A stretch of 64,000 nt of DNA from assembly GCA_023249375.1 (NCBI GenBank), contig JAHFCT010000001.1, positions 150,112 through 214,111 of the forward strand, read 5' to 3'. The stretch comes from Gemmatimonadota bacterium (lineage in GTDB: Bacteria > Gemmatimonadota > Gemmatimonadetes > Gemmatimonadales > Gemmatimonadaceae). Under the pieces are notes generated by a model. The model was not told where the DNA came from. It did no database searches and worked only from the letters and a program-made list of their open reading frames with translations. Positions 1 through 10,351 of the stretch are shown here, one piece after another. The stretch's first letter is position 1, and the number at the start of each line of letters is the position of its first letter. The position numbers and the translations under genes were made by a program.

Positions 1-1082
1 ACGCGGGCTTCATCCGCCGCCCCGGGGCGAGCTACCTCGAAGAACAGGGTGATGCGTATGTGCCGGGCGTGCTCGCCCGACAGCACGGCTTGAGAAAGTC
101 CGACGAAGTCCGCACCACCACCGGGCGCGATCATCGGGGACGCGTCACCGCCGTTGACATCCTGTCGATCAACGGCCGCGATCCGGCGGACATGGCGCGA
201 CGCCCAGATTTTGCGTCGTTGACGGCGAGCTATCCCGAGCGTCGACTGACGCTCGAAACCGGCCGTCCGGCGAAGGCCGGCCCCGAACTCACCCGCCGCT
301 GCATCGACCTCATCGCGCCCATCGGCTACGGCCAGCGCGCGCTCATCGTGGCGCCGGCGCGTGCCGGCAAGACGATGCTGCTGCAGGCCATCACCGAGGG
401 CGTCGCCCTCAAGCATCCCGATGCCACGCTGCTGATCCTTCTCGTCGACGAGCGTCCGGAGGAAGTGAGCGAGGCGATCTCGTGGGAAGTTGGCGAGGTC
501 ATCGCGTCGTCGTTCGACCAGCCGGCACGCCGTCACGTCGAAGTCACCGAAATGGTGCTCGAGCGCGCGCGGCGTCTGGTGGAGTTGGGACGCGACGTGG
601 TCATCGTGCTTGACTCGCTGACGCGCATGGCACGCGCGCACAACACGGCCGAGCGCGGCACGGGACGTACGCTGTCGGGCGGCCTCGATTCCTCCGCGAT
701 GGCCAAGCCCAAGGCGTTCTTTGGTTCGGCGCGCAATATCCCGACGGAGGCTGGCGGCGGATCGCTGACGATCATCGCCACGGCGCTTGTCGAGACGGGC
801 TCTCGCATGGACGACGTGATCTTCGAAGAGTTCAAGGGCACCGGCAACTGCGAGATCAAGCTCGATCGCGGGCTTTCCGAGAAGCGCATCTTCCCCGCGT
901 TCGACATCGCGAGTTCGGGGACGCGGCGCGAGGAGAAGCTCTACAAGACCGGCCAGCTCGACGCGATCTACAGCCTGAGACGCGGATTGCAGCAGATGCC
1001 GCCGCAGGCGGGGATGGAGTGGCTGATCAAGCGCATCGCGAGCACGGCGGACAACGACACGCTGCTCGCCGGCCTGTTGTAG
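1..1082 (+). CDS. rho: Transcription termination factor Rho (5' end outside the window)
   Basis: This is Rho, the hexameric RNA-dependent ATPase/helicase that terminates transcription. The frame is open from base 3, so the GTG at 60 is internal and the true start lies upstream of the window; 359 codons are visible. The first residues match the end of the RNA-binding cold-shock-like domain (GFIRRPGASYL). The ATPase core follows with Walker A (APARAGKTML), the LLVDERPEEV segment, Walker B (VIVLDSLTRMARAHN), and the Q- and R-loop region through GGSLTIIATALVETGS to the EEFKGTGNCEIKLDR segment. Rho proteins are usually 410 or more residues, which fits the loss of only the N-terminal part. A strong hairpin terminator follows the stop codon. 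Identification is near certain. Confidence 0.97.
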   Translation, partial: AGFIRRPGASYLEEQGDAYVPGVLARQHGLRKSDEVRTTTGRDHRGRVTAVDILSINGRDPADMARRPDFASLTASYPERRLTLETGRPAKAGPELTRRCIDLIAPIGYGQRALIVAPARAGKTMLLQAITEGVALKHPDATLLILLVDERPEEVSEAISWEVGEVIASSFDQPARRHVEVTEMVLERARRLVELGRDVVIVLDSLTRMARAHNTAERGTGRTLSGGLDSSAMAKPKAFFGSARNIPTEAGGGSLTIIATALVETGSRMDDVIFEEFKGTGNCEIKLDRGLSEKRIFPAFDIASSGTRREEKLYKTGQLDAIYSLRRGLQQMPPQAGMEWLIKRIASTADNDTLLAGLL

Positions 1083-1127
1083 GGGACTGTTGTTGCGGAC
1101 CGGTTGAAACCGCGTCGGCAATATCCG

Positions 1128-1165
1128 CGAGGGCACGAGACCGGCGTCTCGTGCCCTCGTTTCTT
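1128..1165. terminator. Intrinsic terminator between rho and the convergent methyltransferase gene
   Basis: A perfect 13-bp stem (1128-1140 pairing with 1147-1159) closes a 6-base CCGGCG loop and is followed on the plus strand by a T-rich tract at 1160-1165. It sits 45 bp after the rho stop. The stop codon of the convergent FkbM gene (1164-1166) lies beside the stem, so the hairpin can serve both strands. Confidence 0.85.
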
Positions 1166-2036
1166 ATGCTCGCTCGTTCGGCACGAGCAGTGTTTCGTCG
1201 CTGCCGATGCGCTTGGTTGTCTCGAAGCAGCGGGCGTGACGGTTCCAATGCCGCATCGTGTACGCGCTCGCCGCGGCCCACTGCTGGACATCGGCGACGG
1301 TGTGCGAGTGCGTGGACATCCAGTAGGTGTCGAACTCGGCGAGAATCAGCGGCCGGCAGCGCGCAACGGTGCGGACGGCGCCGTTCAGCACCAGCAGTTC
1401 CGCGCCCTCGACGTCCAGCTTGATGAGATCAACGCGACCCAGGCCTGACGAGTCGGCCCAGTCATCAAGCAGAGACATGTTCACCGTGAGATGGCCCTTG
1501 CCCGTGTCGACGACCGCGGCGGTTCCTGACCCCGCCCCCGTGACGGACGATCGAAGCCACATGTCCACCGGATGCGTGGCGTCGCCCAACGCGAGCGGTG
1601 AGACCGTGACGTTGTGCAGCGCGTTCATCGTGATGACCCGCTCGAGCCGCTCGCGATTGGCGGGGACCGGCTCAAACGCAATCACGCGCGCACCGGGCCC
1701 GAGCTGACGCGCAAGCGGCACCGTCCACGCGCCGACGCTCGCCCCAACGTCGAGCACGACGGCATCGGCAGGCAGCTGCGCCGCCACGGCGTTGCGAATG
1801 AACTCATCCCAGAGGCCGAGGAAGACGGCGCGCCCTTCGGCCGCATCGCGCACGTCCCAGGTCATGGTGCTGCCATCCTTCATGCGGACCGTGCAGAGCG
1901 GATCGGCGCTTCCGCGCAGCGGGAGCAGCAGGCGGCGCAGCACGTTCGCCACCTGCCACTTGCCCCAGAAATGCGGTAATGCCCGCGTGATGCCCGCGGC
2001 CGCGTCAAAGACCCGCGACCCGGCGGTCTGACTCAT
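1164..2036 (-). CDS. FkbM-family SAM-dependent methyltransferase
   Basis: A 290-residue class I methyltransferase of the FkbM family, which usually O-methylates sugars or polyketide/glycan intermediates. The SAM-binding motif I is VLDVGASVGAWTVPLA (about residues 94-109), followed by FEPVPAN (121-127). A later LIKLDVEGAE segment is the FkbM hallmark. I start the gene at the ATG at 2036 because it overlaps the stop of the upstream peptidase gene as ATGA, the usual coupling in this genome; an open frame continues 25 codons further without homology. It is the last gene of an operon with a membrane glycosyltransferase and an M20 peptidase. The substrate is not evident; a glycan is likely from family and context. 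Confidence 0.85.
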   Translation of the reverse strand: MSQTAGSRVFDAAAGITRALPHFWGKWQVANVLRRLLLPLRGSADPLCTVRMKDGSTMTWDVRDAAEGRAVFLGLWDEFIRNAVAAQLPADAVVLDVGASVGAWTVPLARQLGPGARVIAFEPVPANRERLERVITMNALHNVTVSPLALGDATHPVDMWLRSSVTGAGSGTAAVVDTGKGHLTVNMSLLDDWADSSGLGRVDLIKLDVEGAELLVLNGAVRTVARCRPLILAEFDTYWMSTHSHTVADVQQWAAASAYTMRHWNRHARCFETTKRIGSDETLLVPNERA

Positions 2037-3415
2037 TTTGCCGCGCCGAGCTGCTCGAAGAGCGCCGCGATGGCGCGCATGCCGCGGTTGAAGTTGTCGA
2101 CGCTCATCCACTCATCCGGCGCGTGCGCGTTTTCGCCCGGGAGTCCGAAGCCCATGAGCAGTACGGGGACGCCAAGGATGCGTTCGAAATCGCCGACGAC
2201 GGGAATCGAGCCGCCTTCGCCGGTGACGACGGGTTCGCGGCCAAAGGCGGACGTGAGCGCGACCTTGGCGGCTTCGAAAAGCGGTCCCTCAAGATCGGCA
2301 CGCCACGGCTTGCCGCCGTGCAGATGCTTGACCGTGACCGTCACGCCCTTGGGCGTGACCTTGGCGACGTGCGCCTTCATGAGTTCTTCGATCTGTGCGG
2401 GATCCTGATCGGGGACGAGACGGCAGCTCACCTTGGCCATGCTGACGCCGGGGAGGACGGTCTTGGCGCCTTCGCCGGTGTAGCCGCTGAGCAGGCCGTT
2501 CACTTCGCAGGTGGGACGCGTCCAAAGTTTCTCGAGCACGGTGTACTGCGGCTCATAGCCGAGCGCCGGCGCGCCGACCTCCTTGCGGAACTCCTCTTCG
2601 TCGAAGGGCAGGTCTCGCATTCCGGCGATGACCGCCGGCGGGAATGGGCGCACGGCATCGTAGAAACCGTCGATGGTGACCTTGCCGTTGGCGTCGTGCA
2701 TGGTGGCGAGGATGCGCGCGAGCGCCATCGCCGGATTCACCACGGCGCCGCCGTAGCTGCCCGAGTGGAGGTCGCTGGCCGGGCCGCGCACATTGATCTC
2801 GAAGTATGCGAGACCGCGCAGCGAGCTGAGGATGCTCGGAATGCCGGGGGCGAACATCGACGAATCAGAGATGACAACGCCGTTGCAGGCCAGACGCTTC
2901 TTGTTGGCTTCGATGAACGGCGCGAGGTTCTCGCTGCCGACTTCTTCCTCGCCTTCGGCGATGAGGATGATGTTCACCGGCAGCTTGCCGCGCACCTGCA
3001 GCAGCGTCTCGAGCGCCGCGACATGGGCGAAGAGCTGGCCCTTGTCGTCCACGCTGCCGCGCGCGTAGAGCTTGCCGTCCCGGACCGTCGGTTCAAACGC
3101 CGGCGTCGTCCAGAGTTCCAGCGGCTCGGGCGGCTGCACGTCGTAGTGGCCATACACGAGAATCGTCGGCGCGCCGGCCGGCGCCTTGCGCCACTCGGCG
3201 AGCACGATGGGATGTCCCGCCGTTGGAATGGTCTCGACGGCAAAGCCGATGCGCGCGAGGCGTTCGTGCACCCACGCGGCGGCGCGCTGCGTGTCGGGGT
3301 TGTTCTCGGTACGCGCGCTCACGCTAGGAATGCGCAGGAAGGCGAAGAGGTCATCGAGCAGCTGCGCTTCACGGGAGGCGAAACGCGCTTCGAGGTCTGC
3401 AGAAATGGAAGTCAT
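2033..3415 (-). CDS. M20 family metallopeptidase (dipeptidase, carnosinase/CPG2-like)
   Basis: A 460-residue cytosolic di-zinc peptidase of the M20 family. Visible metal and catalytic elements are the YGHYDVQPPEP segment (first His and the following Asp), GSVDDKGQ (bridging Asp), AEGEEEVGSEN (catalytic and metal-binding Glu pair), a following ISDSSM Asp, and the C-terminal NAHAPDEWM His. The LHSG segment in the middle marks the dimerisation/lid domain. Such enzymes hydrolyse dipeptides or acylated amino acids; the exact substrate cannot be read from sequence. The ATG at 3415 overlaps the stop of the upstream glycosyltransferase (ATGA), which I prefer over an extension of 22 codons. Its stop overlaps the start of the FkbM gene in the same way. 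Confidence 0.9.
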   Translation of the reverse strand: MTSISADLEARFASREAQLLDDLFAFLRIPSVSARTENNPDTQRAAAWVHERLARIGFAVETIPTAGHPIVLAEWRKAPAGAPTILVYGHYDVQPPEPLELWTTPAFEPTVRDGKLYARGSVDDKGQLFAHVAALETLLQVRGKLPVNIILIAEGEEEVGSENLAPFIEANKKRLACNGVVISDSSMFAPGIPSILSSLRGLAYFEINVRGPASDLHSGSYGGAVVNPAMALARILATMHDANGKVTIDGFYDAVRPFPPAVIAGMRDLPFDEEEFRKEVGAPALGYEPQYTVLEKLWTRPTCEVNGLLSGYTGEGAKTVLPGVSMAKVSCRLVPDQDPAQIEELMKAHVAKVTPKGVTVTVKHLHGGKPWRADLEGPLFEAAKVALTSAFGREPVVTGEGGSIPVVGDFERILGVPVLLMGFGLPGENAHAPDEWMSVDNFNRGMRAIAALFEQLGAAK

Positions 3416-5019
3416 CGGGACTCCGGTATGGACGGCGTTGAATGCCCGGGCCAGCCGCCGCGCCAGTCGCGAAGCAGCCATGCGCGCTGCCGGCCGAGCA
3501 GGAGACCGTGGGCGCTGCGCACCACGGGTGGACCTTCATCTATCCGTTGAAAATACGGCGCCAGCGCCACGATTGGCGCGGGCTCGGCAGCAGATTCTTC
3601 GAGAACAAGGACCAGCGCATCGCCGGGGGCGGCGCGCTGACGGAAGCCTTGCCACAGGTCGTACTGGTTGGGACGTCCCCCGAGGTTGGTCGAAAAGACG
3701 CCGATGGTATCGGTGTCCGGACGCCGGCGGAGCACCCACGCGAGCTGCGCGGCATCCTGATAACGGTCAGCGCCAACCCAAACGTGCCTCGGATGCGCCT
3801 CGGCGCGGCCTGCTGACTGCGCGGAGCCGATGGCCGCCACCACGTCGCCACTGACGCTCTCCCAGCCGTACGCCTGGCTCACGGGATCGCGGCCGGGGCG
3901 CAGTCCGAGCCGTGGCGCGAGGAGCGTGGCGGCATCGACGTAGACGAGCACGACGAGCGCCGCACCCAGCCAAAGTCCGCGACGCAACCATGCGGTGCCC
4001 TTCCCGTGTGAACCTTCAACGGACAGCAGCAGCGTCGCGGGCAGCCACGCGGCGGCGGGCCAGTTGGCCTCGACGTTCTTGCGCGTCGCACTCCAGGCGA
4101 AGAAGCAGAGCACGAGAACGCTGACGGTGGCGAGCAGCCGTAGTACCGCGTCGGCACGCTGCCGCAGCGCACGCCAGACCGCACCGACGAGCAGAACAAA
4201 GAGAATCGGCGACGCCAATCCGGCCTGTCCGCCAAACAAGTTGAGTTCGCGCTGCAGCACCGCGGCGATTCCCGTCTTCTTGGGTGCGCCGAGTCCGTGC
4301 CCGAGTTGGAAGGCGAACGAGGTCCAGTCGTGCGTGGCATTCCACCAGAGGTTGGGCGACAGCACCAGCGAGGCGATCACCACCGCCACCCACGGCCCGG
4401 GCTCGCGGAATCGCACACGCAGCGGCGCATACAGCACACAGGACAGCGCGATGGCGGCCGGCACGAGCACCGCTGTGTACTTGGAGAGCATTGCACAGCC
4501 GATGGCGACGCCGGCCGCGGCCCACCAACCGAGCGAGACACGCGAACCGAGCGGCGACTCCAGCGCTTCAACGACGGCGTGCAGTGTCCACGCGAGGGCG
4601 CAGAACAGCGGCGCGTCGGGAGTGGCCAGCACGTAACCCGCCGCCGCGAGCGGCAGGCAGGCGAAGATCAGCGAGGCCCAGAGCGCCGCGTCGTCGCCGC
4701 CAAGACGGCGTGCGGTGCGCAGGAGTGCGAAGCCGGCGAGCAAACCGGTGATGAGGGCGCCGAGCCGTACGCCGAGCACGCTGGTACCCGAGTAGACCAT
4801 GAGCCACGCGACGGCGGGCGGATGGTCGAAGTAGCCGGCGGCAAGCCGGCGGCTCCACTCCCAGTAGTACGCCTCGTCGTTGGTCAGCGGCACGAGCGTC
4901 GCCATGACGAGCCGCACCACCGTGCCGGCCACGAGAACCTGGACGGCTCGTTTCCAGGACGTAGGAGCAGAGGGAATGGCGGAGGCGAAACTGGTCATGA
5001 CGCGGATACGAGGGACCAT
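3412..5019 (-). CDS. PMT/ArnT-like membrane glycosyltransferase (GT39/GT83 type)
   Basis: A 535-residue polytopic inner-membrane protein with the GT-C fold signature: an acidic pair in the first periplasmic loop ([13 protein letters not shown]), then FDHPP. These are typical of ArnT/PMT_2 transferases, which use polyprenyl-phosphate sugars. About ten hydrophobic helices follow, then a soluble periplasmic C-terminal domain of roughly 150 residues. The protein could glycosylate lipid A, a lipid-linked glycan or protein; the acceptor is unknown. MTSFAS, starting at 4998, is an equally plausible start because neither ATG has a clear Shine-Dalgarno. It is the first gene of an operon coupled by ATGA overlaps to the peptidase and methyltransferase, and is transcribed divergently from the YyaL-like gene. 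Confidence 0.85.
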   Translation of the reverse strand: MVPRIRVMTSFASAIPSAPTSWKRAVQVLVAGTVVRLVMATLVPLTNDEAYYWEWSRRLAAGYFDHPPAVAWLMVYSGTSVLGVRLGALITGLLAGFALLRTARRLGGDDAALWASLIFACLPLAAAGYVLATPDAPLFCALAWTLHAVVEALESPLGSRVSLGWWAAAGVAIGCAMLSKYTAVLVPAAIALSCVLYAPLRVRFREPGPWVAVVIASLVLSPNLWWNATHDWTSFAFQLGHGLGAPKKTGIAAVLQRELNLFGGQAGLASPILFVLLVGAVWRALRQRADAVLRLLATVSVLVLCFFAWSATRKNVEANWPAAAWLPATLLLSVEGSHGKGTAWLRRGLWLGAALVVLVYVDAATLLAPRLGLRPGRDPVSQAYGWESVSGDVVAAIGSAQSAGRAEAHPRHVWVGADRYQDAAQLAWVLRRRPDTDTIGVFSTNLGGRPNQYDLWQGFRQRAAPGDALVLVLEESAAEPAPIVALAPYFQRIDEGPPVVRSAHGLLLGRQRAWLLRDWRGGWPGHSTPSIPESR

Positions 5020-5073
5020 CGCATTAGCTTGGAGAATCTACGCGTTCGCACGCCCCCCCGCCCCAACGCCATC

Positions 5074-7122
5074 GTGCCCAACCGTCTCGCGCTCGAAACG
5101 TCGCCGTACCTGCGACAGCACGCGCAGAATCCCGTGGATTGGCACGCGTGGACCGACGAGGCGTTTGCGCGCGCACGGGCCGAAGACAAGCCCGTGCTGC
5201 TGAGCGTCGGCTACGCCGCGTGCCACTGGTGCCACGTGATGGCGCACGAATCGTTTGAGGACGCGGCGACGGCGGCGATGATGAACGACCTGTTCATCAA
5301 CGTGAAAGTGGACCGCGAGGAGCGGCCTGACGTGGACGCGATTTACATGCGCGCGGTGCAGGCGCTGACCGGCCACGGCGGCTGGCCAATGACGGTGTTT
5401 CTCACACCCGAGGGGGTCCCGTTCTACGGCGGGACGTATTTCCCGCCCGAGGACCGGCACGGCATCCCGTCATTCCGGCGCGTACTCGCGAGTGTCTCGG
5501 AGGCGTGGCGGACGCGACGCGACGACATCGCCCGCGGAGCGGCGTCGATCCTGCGCATATATGAAGAGGAACCTGCCGCCGAGCAGGGCGTCGTCGATGC
5601 CGGGCTGCTCGAGCGCGCAGCGCATGTGGCAATGACACAGTACGACCGGGTGCACGGGGGCTTTGGACGCGCGCCGAAGTTTCCGCCCACGATGACGCTC
5701 GACTTCCTGCTGCGGCGCTGGGCGCGCACGGGCGACAACGCGCTGCTGCAGGCCGTGCAGCATACGTGGGACCGCATGGTACGCGGCGGCTTGTTCGATC
5801 AGCTCGGGGGCGGCTTTCATCGATATGCGGTGGACGGCACGTGGCTGGTGCCGCATTTCGAGAAGATGCTTTACGACAACGCGCTGTTGGTGCGGCTTGG
5901 CGCGCAGTTGTGGCAGGCCACTCGCGACACCGAGGTACGCCGCGCCACGGAGCAGACACTCTCGTGGGTGGAACGCGAGATGACGTCGCCGGAGGGCGGC
6001 TTCTACGCCTCACTCGACGCCGACTCGGAAGGACACGAGGGGCGATTCTACGTCTGGATGTTGGCCGCGTTGCGCGATGTGCTCGGTGCGGACGCCGAGG
6101 TTGCGGGCGCATACTGGGGTGCGACCGCCGACGGGAATTTCGAAGGAGCAAACATCCTCTGGCGGCCGCAGTCGACCGTCGACTTCGCCCGCCAGCGCGG
6201 CATCGATGAGGATGCGCTGCGCACTCAGGTGGAACGCGCTCGGCAGGCGTTGCATGATGTTCGCGCGCGCCGCCCGCGGCCGGCACGCGACGAGAAGATC
6301 ATCGCGAGCTGGAACGGGCTGATGCTGCGCGGCATCGCGGAGTGCGCCCGCGTGTTCGGTGATGCGCACTGGCATGCGCTGGCGGTGCGTGCCGCGGAAT
6401 TTCTTGCGACGACGTTAGTGCGCGACGGCCGAGCGTTTCGCGTGCATGCCGGCGGCGAAGCGCGCATCGGCGGGTTCCTCGAGGATCACGCGGCGCTTGG
6501 GCTCGGCTTCCTCTCGGTTTATGAACTGACGTTTAACACGCACTGGCTGTCGCTGGCGCAGGCGATGGCGCTCGAGTGCGAGCGGCGCTTTTGGGATGAC
6601 GAAGCGGGCGTGTTCTTCGACGCCGCATCGGACGCGCCCCCGCTGGTGACTCGTCCGCGCGACATCCATGACAACGCCGTCCCGTCGGGCACGTCGATGG
6701 CCGTGGAGCTGCTTCAGCGGCTGGCGGCGCTTGACGGCGACGCGGCACGCGCGGCGCGGGCGAGTCGTGTGCTGTCATCGCAGGCGGCGCGCATGGAGCA
6801 GGTGCCACTGGCATTCGGGCACTTGCTGGGCGCGGCGGACTTTGAGGCGGATGGCGCCGTGAGCGTCGCCATCGCTGGCGCCCCGGGAACTCCGGAGTTC
6901 GCTCATCTAATGAAGGCGGTTGCCGCGCAGTACGTGCCGTCGCTCGTCCTCGCCGGCGGCCGCGGCGCGTCTCCCGCCCTGCTGGTGGGGAAGAGTGTGC
7001 GGGAGGGCGCGGCGCTGGCCTACGTTTGCCAGGGTTTTCGCTGCGATGCGCCAACCTCGGACGCCGGCGAACTGGCGGCTCAACTCACTGCAAGCGGCCA
7101 CTCTAAGTCGGGGCTGCTGTAG
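5074..7122 (+). CDS. Thioredoxin-fold DUF255 protein, YyaL/SSP411 family
   Basis: A 682-residue protein of the YyaL/spermatogenesis-associated protein 20 family. The N-terminus reads [22 protein letters not shown], in overlapping pieces the classic family start. It is followed by the thioredoxin-like domain with a C-x-x-C pair (CHWC, residues 50-53) and a C-terminal (alpha/alpha)6-barrel of the six-hairpin glycosidase type, for example FGRAPKFPP and [12 protein letters not shown]. The biological reaction of this widespread family is unsettled. The GTG at 5074 gives the canonical N-terminus and normal length; the frame stays open far upstream but antisense to the glycosyltransferase, so that part is not coding. 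No clear Shine-Dalgarno is seen. Confidence 0.93.
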   Translation: MPNRLALETSPYLRQHAQNPVDWHAWTDEAFARARAEDKPVLLSVGYAACHWCHVMAHESFEDAATAAMMNDLFINVKVDREERPDVDAIYMRAVQALTGHGGWPMTVFLTPEGVPFYGGTYFPPEDRHGIPSFRRVLASVSEAWRTRRDDIARGAASILRIYEEEPAAEQGVVDAGLLERAAHVAMTQYDRVHGGFGRAPKFPPTMTLDFLLRRWARTGDNALLQAVQHTWDRMVRGGLFDQLGGGFHRYAVDGTWLVPHFEKMLYDNALLVRLGAQLWQATRDTEVRRATEQTLSWVEREMTSPEGGFYASLDADSEGHEGRFYVWMLAALRDVLGADAEVAGAYWGATADGNFEGANILWRPQSTVDFARQRGIDEDALRTQVERARQALHDVRARRPRPARDEKIIASWNGLMLRGIAECARVFGDAHWHALAVRAAEFLATTLVRDGRAFRVHAGGEARIGGFLEDHAALGLGFLSVYELTFNTHWLSLAQAMALECERRFWDDEAGVFFDAASDAPPLVTRPRDIHDNAVPSGTSMAVELLQRLAALDGDAARAARASRVLSSQAARMEQVPLAFGHLLGAADFEADGAVSVAIAGAPGTPEFAHLMKAVAAQYVPSLVLAGGRGASPALLVGKSVREGAALAYVCQGFRCDAPTSDAGELAAQLTASGHSKSGLL

Positions 7123-7138
7123 GAATTCGGGGCGGCAA

Positions 7139-7168
7139 TTCAAGCAGGGCGGGTCACGGTTCGATAAT
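7139..7168 (+). promoter_or_regulatory. Weak candidate sigma-70-like promoter for the chemotaxis receptor
   Basis: TTCAAG (7139-7144) and GATAAT (7163-7168) are separated by 18 bp upstream of the chemoreceptor start at 7238. The -10 is good and the -35 poor. A small hairpin (CTCACGG/CCGTGAG, 7182-7199) would lie in the resulting leader. This is pattern-based only. Confidence 0.25.
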
Positions 7169-7237
7169 CCTGATTGTGCCACTCACGGATGCCCGTGAGC
7201 CGCGGCGTTCCTTCAGGCCTCCACCTGCCAGCCTCAA

Positions 7238-9316
7238 ATGCGCAACATCTCGCTTCGCGCCAAGATCCTGTCCTTGCCGGTCATTGCCGGTGTCGGGTTC
7301 CTCGTCGTGCTCGCCACGACCGTGATCCTCGGCACCCGCACCCAGGCAGCACAGACCCTCGTCGAAACCGGTCACGCACCGGCGTTGCAGATCAGCCGCG
7401 ACATGGAACTCGGCCTCGAGACACTGCAGCGCGCGATGCGCGATGCGGTGGGGACGAGCGACACCAATGCCGTCGTCGCGACGGATACGATCGCAAAGCA
7501 CTTCCGGACCCTCGTTGAGGAGTACCGCAAGCTCCCGACTTCGCACCCAGACCAGCTGGATCGGATCCAGACTGCGTACGACGCGTACCATCAGCACGCG
7601 CGCAAGACGAGCATCGGCATGGTGGCCGGCACGCTGGGTGACGACATGCTGCCGGCGATGTCGAAGATGAAGACGATGTACGTCACGCTGAGGGACACGC
7701 TGGTGGCCGCCACGAAGAACGAAAAGGCGGACATGGCGGCCGGCTTCGCCACGGCGACGCGGCTGCAGCGCATCAGCATGTGGACGGTCGTCAGCGTCCT
7801 CGTGCTGCTGTCGTTCGTGCTTGGGCTCGCCGCGGTGACGATCGTTCGCGACATCATTGGCGTCGTCGGCCAGATGTCGAAGGCGGCATCGGCGATCGCG
7901 CAGGGGCGCGTGGATCAGCGCGTCGAACACGACGCCAAGGATGAACTGGGGCAGCTCGCAGCCGCATTCCGCGACATGATCGAGTACATCGGCGAGATCG
8001 CCCAGGCGGCCGACCGGCTGGCCGTCGGCGACATGTCCGCCACCGTGAAGGAGCGTTCGGCCGAGGACGTGCTGTCGCGCAACATGAACCGCGCGACCCA
8101 CACGCTGCAGGCCATCGTCGGCGAAGCGCACGCGCTCATCGAGGCGGCGCAGCACGGTGATCTGGGCACGCGCGGCCACCCTGAGAACTTCAAGGGTGCG
8201 TATGCCGAGCTCATCTCCGGCATCAACGATATGCTCGACGCCCTCGGCCAGCCCATGGATGAGACGCGCGCGGCGCTGGAGCAGCTCGCGACGAAGGACC
8301 TCCGCACGCGCATCTCGGGAGACTACCAGGGTGACCATGCCAAGGTGCGCGACGCCTTCAACGCGGCGATGAGCAACGTGGACACGACGCTGACGTCGAT
8401 TTCGGCGGCCATCGCGCAGGTGAGCAGCGCGTCGCACGAAATCGCGTCGGGCAGCCAGGAGCTGGCGTCGAGCGCGAGCCAGCAGGCAGCGGCGCTGGAT
8501 CAGGTGACAGCGCGCATCAAGACGGTGGAAGACCGCACCAAGCGCAGCGCCAACTACGCCACCGAAGCGCGGACGATCGTCGCGGCGGCGCGCGTCAGCA
8601 CGCAGAAGGGCGCCGACAGCATGCACGAACTCGCCACCGCCGTGGAAGGCATCAAGTCGGCGGCCGACAAGACGGCGCGCATCGTCAAGACTATCGACGA
8701 GATCGCGTTCCAGACGAACCTGCTGGCGCTGAACGCGGCCGTGGAAGCGGCGCGGGCCGGCGACGCGGGCAAGGGCTTCGCCGTCGTGGCCGACGAGGTG
8801 CGCAGCCTCGCCATTCGCGCGGCTGACGCGGCGCGCAACACGGCGGCACTCATCGAGGAATCGGTGCACGCCGCCGAGACGGGCGTGGAGCTGAACCGCG
8901 GCGTTCGCGCGCAGCTCACCGAGATCAACGGTGGCGTGCAGCGCGCCGCCGAAGTGATGACGACCATCGCCGAGGATGCGTCGGCGCAGGAGCACGACCT
9001 GACGGAGATCGCCTCGGCGGTCGACCAGATGTCGATGCTGACACAGCGGACGGCCGCCAACGCCGAGGAATCGGCGAGCGCGGCCACCGAACTCTCGGCG
9101 CAGGCCGGCGAGATGACGGCGCTGGCGTCGCAGTTCCGCATGACGACGGGCACCGTGCAGGCGGCGCCGCCGCGCGCCGCCGGGCGTCACTCGGTGCCGC
9201 CGTCCGTGACGCGGCGGCCGTCGGGCAGCAACGGCGCCAGCGCCGTCCGCGCGCCATCCGCCGCCAAGGTCATTCCATTTGATGATGACGGCGAAGGGTT
9301 GCTCGCCGACTTCTAG
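7238..9316 (+). CDS. Methyl-accepting chemotaxis protein
   Basis: A 692-residue transmembrane chemoreceptor. TM1 (about residues 9-31) and TM2 (about 180-203) bracket a roughly 150-residue helical periplasmic sensor resembling four-helix-bundle or HBM domains. After TM2 come HAMP-like segments, apparently repeated ([19 protein letters not shown], a second around 250-275, a third near 360). The cytoplasmic signalling hairpin contains the conserved tip [20 protein letters not shown] followed by [15 protein letters not shown]. It presumably controls a CheA-CheW complex encoded elsewhere, because no other che gene is nearby. The C-terminal 60 residues are Pro/Ala/Ser-rich and end in an acidic segment; no NWETF-type CheR-binding pentapeptide is visible. 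The ligand is unknown. Confidence 0.93.
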   Translation: MRNISLRAKILSLPVIAGVGFLVVLATTVILGTRTQAAQTLVETGHAPALQISRDMELGLETLQRAMRDAVGTSDTNAVVATDTIAKHFRTLVEEYRKLPTSHPDQLDRIQTAYDAYHQHARKTSIGMVAGTLGDDMLPAMSKMKTMYVTLRDTLVAATKNEKADMAAGFATATRLQRISMWTVVSVLVLLSFVLGLAAVTIVRDIIGVVGQMSKAASAIAQGRVDQRVEHDAKDELGQLAAAFRDMIEYIGEIAQAADRLAVGDMSATVKERSAEDVLSRNMNRATHTLQAIVGEAHALIEAAQHGDLGTRGHPENFKGAYAELISGINDMLDALGQPMDETRAALEQLATKDLRTRISGDYQGDHAKVRDAFNAAMSNVDTTLTSISAAIAQVSSASHEIASGSQELASSASQQAAALDQVTARIKTVEDRTKRSANYATEARTIVAAARVSTQKGADSMHELATAVEGIKSAADKTARIVKTIDEIAFQTNLLALNAAVEAARAGDAGKGFAVVADEVRSLAIRAADAARNTAALIEESVHAAETGVELNRGVRAQLTEINGGVQRAAEVMTTIAEDASAQEHDLTEIASAVDQMSMLTQRTAANAEESASAATELSAQAGEMTALASQFRMTTGTVQAAPPRAAGRHSVPPSVTRRPSGSNGASAVRAPSAAKVIPFDDDGEGLLADF

Positions 9317-9390
9317 AGGCAGTTGCGCATCGGCCGCCGCACGCAGGCCGTGACGTTCTGACCCGGCGACGGCCGGACGAACGATGCAAG

Positions 9391-9430
9391 CGCACGACGC
9401 CCCGGCTGGAATCAGCCGGGGCGTCGTGCG
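9391..9430. terminator. Perfect 17-bp hairpin between the convergent chemoreceptor and nadC genes
   Basis: The arms 9391-9407 (CGCACGACGCCCCGGCT) and 9414-9430 are exact reverse complements around a 6-base GGAATC loop. The hairpin ends 6 bp before the nadC stop codon (9437) and about 75 bp after the chemoreceptor stop, so it is well placed as a two-way terminator, although no T-run follows on either strand. Confidence 0.7.
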
Positions 9431-9436
9431 TGCGCG

Positions 9437-10351
9437 CTACTCGAAGTCGAGTGCGAGGTTCAGCGCGGGGGCCGAGTGCGTGAGCGCACCGACGGAAATG
9501 CGGTCAACACCCGTCTCGGCGATCGCGCGCACCGTGTCGAGGCGCACGCCGCCCGACGCTTCGGTGAGCACACGGCCGGCAGCGATGGCGACGGCATCGC
9601 GCATCATCTCGAGGCTCATGTTGTCGAGGAGCACGGCGTCGGCGCCGGCGTCAACGGCGGCGCGCACCTGATCGAGGTGATCGCACTCGATCTGGATAAA
9701 CGTTCCCGCAGGCGTCAGTTCGCGCGACTTCCGCACGGCCAGCGCGACGTCGCCGTCGAGCGCCGCGAGGTGGTTGTCCTTCACCAGCACGGCGTCGGCG
9801 AGCGTCCCGCGGTGGTTGGTGCCGCCGCCGCATCGCACTGCGTATTTCTCGAGGCGGCGCCAGCCGGGCGTGGTCTTGCGCGTGTCCACGATGCGCGCTC
9901 GCGTGCCTCGCACCGCGTCAACAAAATGCGCCGTGAGCGTGGCCACGCCGGAGAGCCGCTGGAGGAAATTCAGCGCCGTGCGTTCCGCGGCGAGCACGCC
10001 GCGCGCGCGGCCCGTCAGAAAGAGAACGGTCGTGCCGCGCTCGACGCGCCGGCCATCCTCGACGTCAACGCGAATCTCCACCTTGTCGTCGCACTGGCAG
10101 AAGGCGGCGAGGGCGAGGGGAATGCCGCAGATGCTGCCAGCTTCACGCGCCACGAGTGCGGCGCGGGCGCGCCGCGTGGGAATCACGGTGGCAAGCGTGG
10201 TGATGTCGTTGGACGACTGATCCTCGTCGAGCGCCGCCTTCACCAGCCGGGCGACGACGGTTTCGGACAACGGAAAATCCGGCACCCCGCCGGCAAATGC
10301 CGGTGCGTCCTTGGCGGTGATGCGCCGCGGGGGCAGCCGGTCAGGTGTCAT
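9437..10351 (-). CDS. nadC: Nicotinate-nucleotide pyrophosphorylase (carboxylating)
   Basis: NadC (304 residues) converts quinolinate and PRPP to nicotinate mononucleotide in de novo NAD synthesis. Supporting motifs are the N-terminal [13 protein letters not shown] segment, [16 protein letters not shown], the substrate-binding [27 protein letters not shown], and the VLVKDNHL catalytic Lys region, with a closing barrel of the [15 protein letters not shown] type. The ATG at 10351 overlaps the nadA stop as ATGA. An upstream frame extension overlapping nadA was rejected. The gene is cotranscribed after nadA, and nadB is nearby but separated by a copD-like gene of opposite strand. Confidence 0.96.
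   Translation of the reverse strand: MTPDRLPPRRITAKDAPAFAGGVPDFPLSETVVARLVKAALDEDQSSNDITTLATVIPTRRARAALVAREAGSICGIPLALAAFCQCDDKVEIRVDVEDGRRVERGTTVLFLTGRARGVLAAERTALNFLQRLSGVATLTAHFVDAVRGTRARIVDTRKTTPGWRRLEKYAVRCGGGTNHRGTLADAVLVKDNHLAALDGDVALAVRKSRELTPAGTFIQIECDHLDQVRAAVDAGADAVLLDNMSLEMMRDAVAIAAGRVLTEASGGVRLDTVRAIAETGVDRISVGALTHSAPALNLALDFE

Noticed and set aside
4297-5073. N-terminal extension of the YyaL-like protein by 259 codons
   Set aside because: It is antisense to the membrane glycosyltransferase gene and the family N-terminus begins at the GTG at 5074.
7154-9190. A 678-codon open frame antisense to the chemoreceptor gene
   Set aside because: Its residues are Arg/His-rich with no domain; the plus strand encodes a textbook chemoreceptor. 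Long antisense frames are a product of high GC content.
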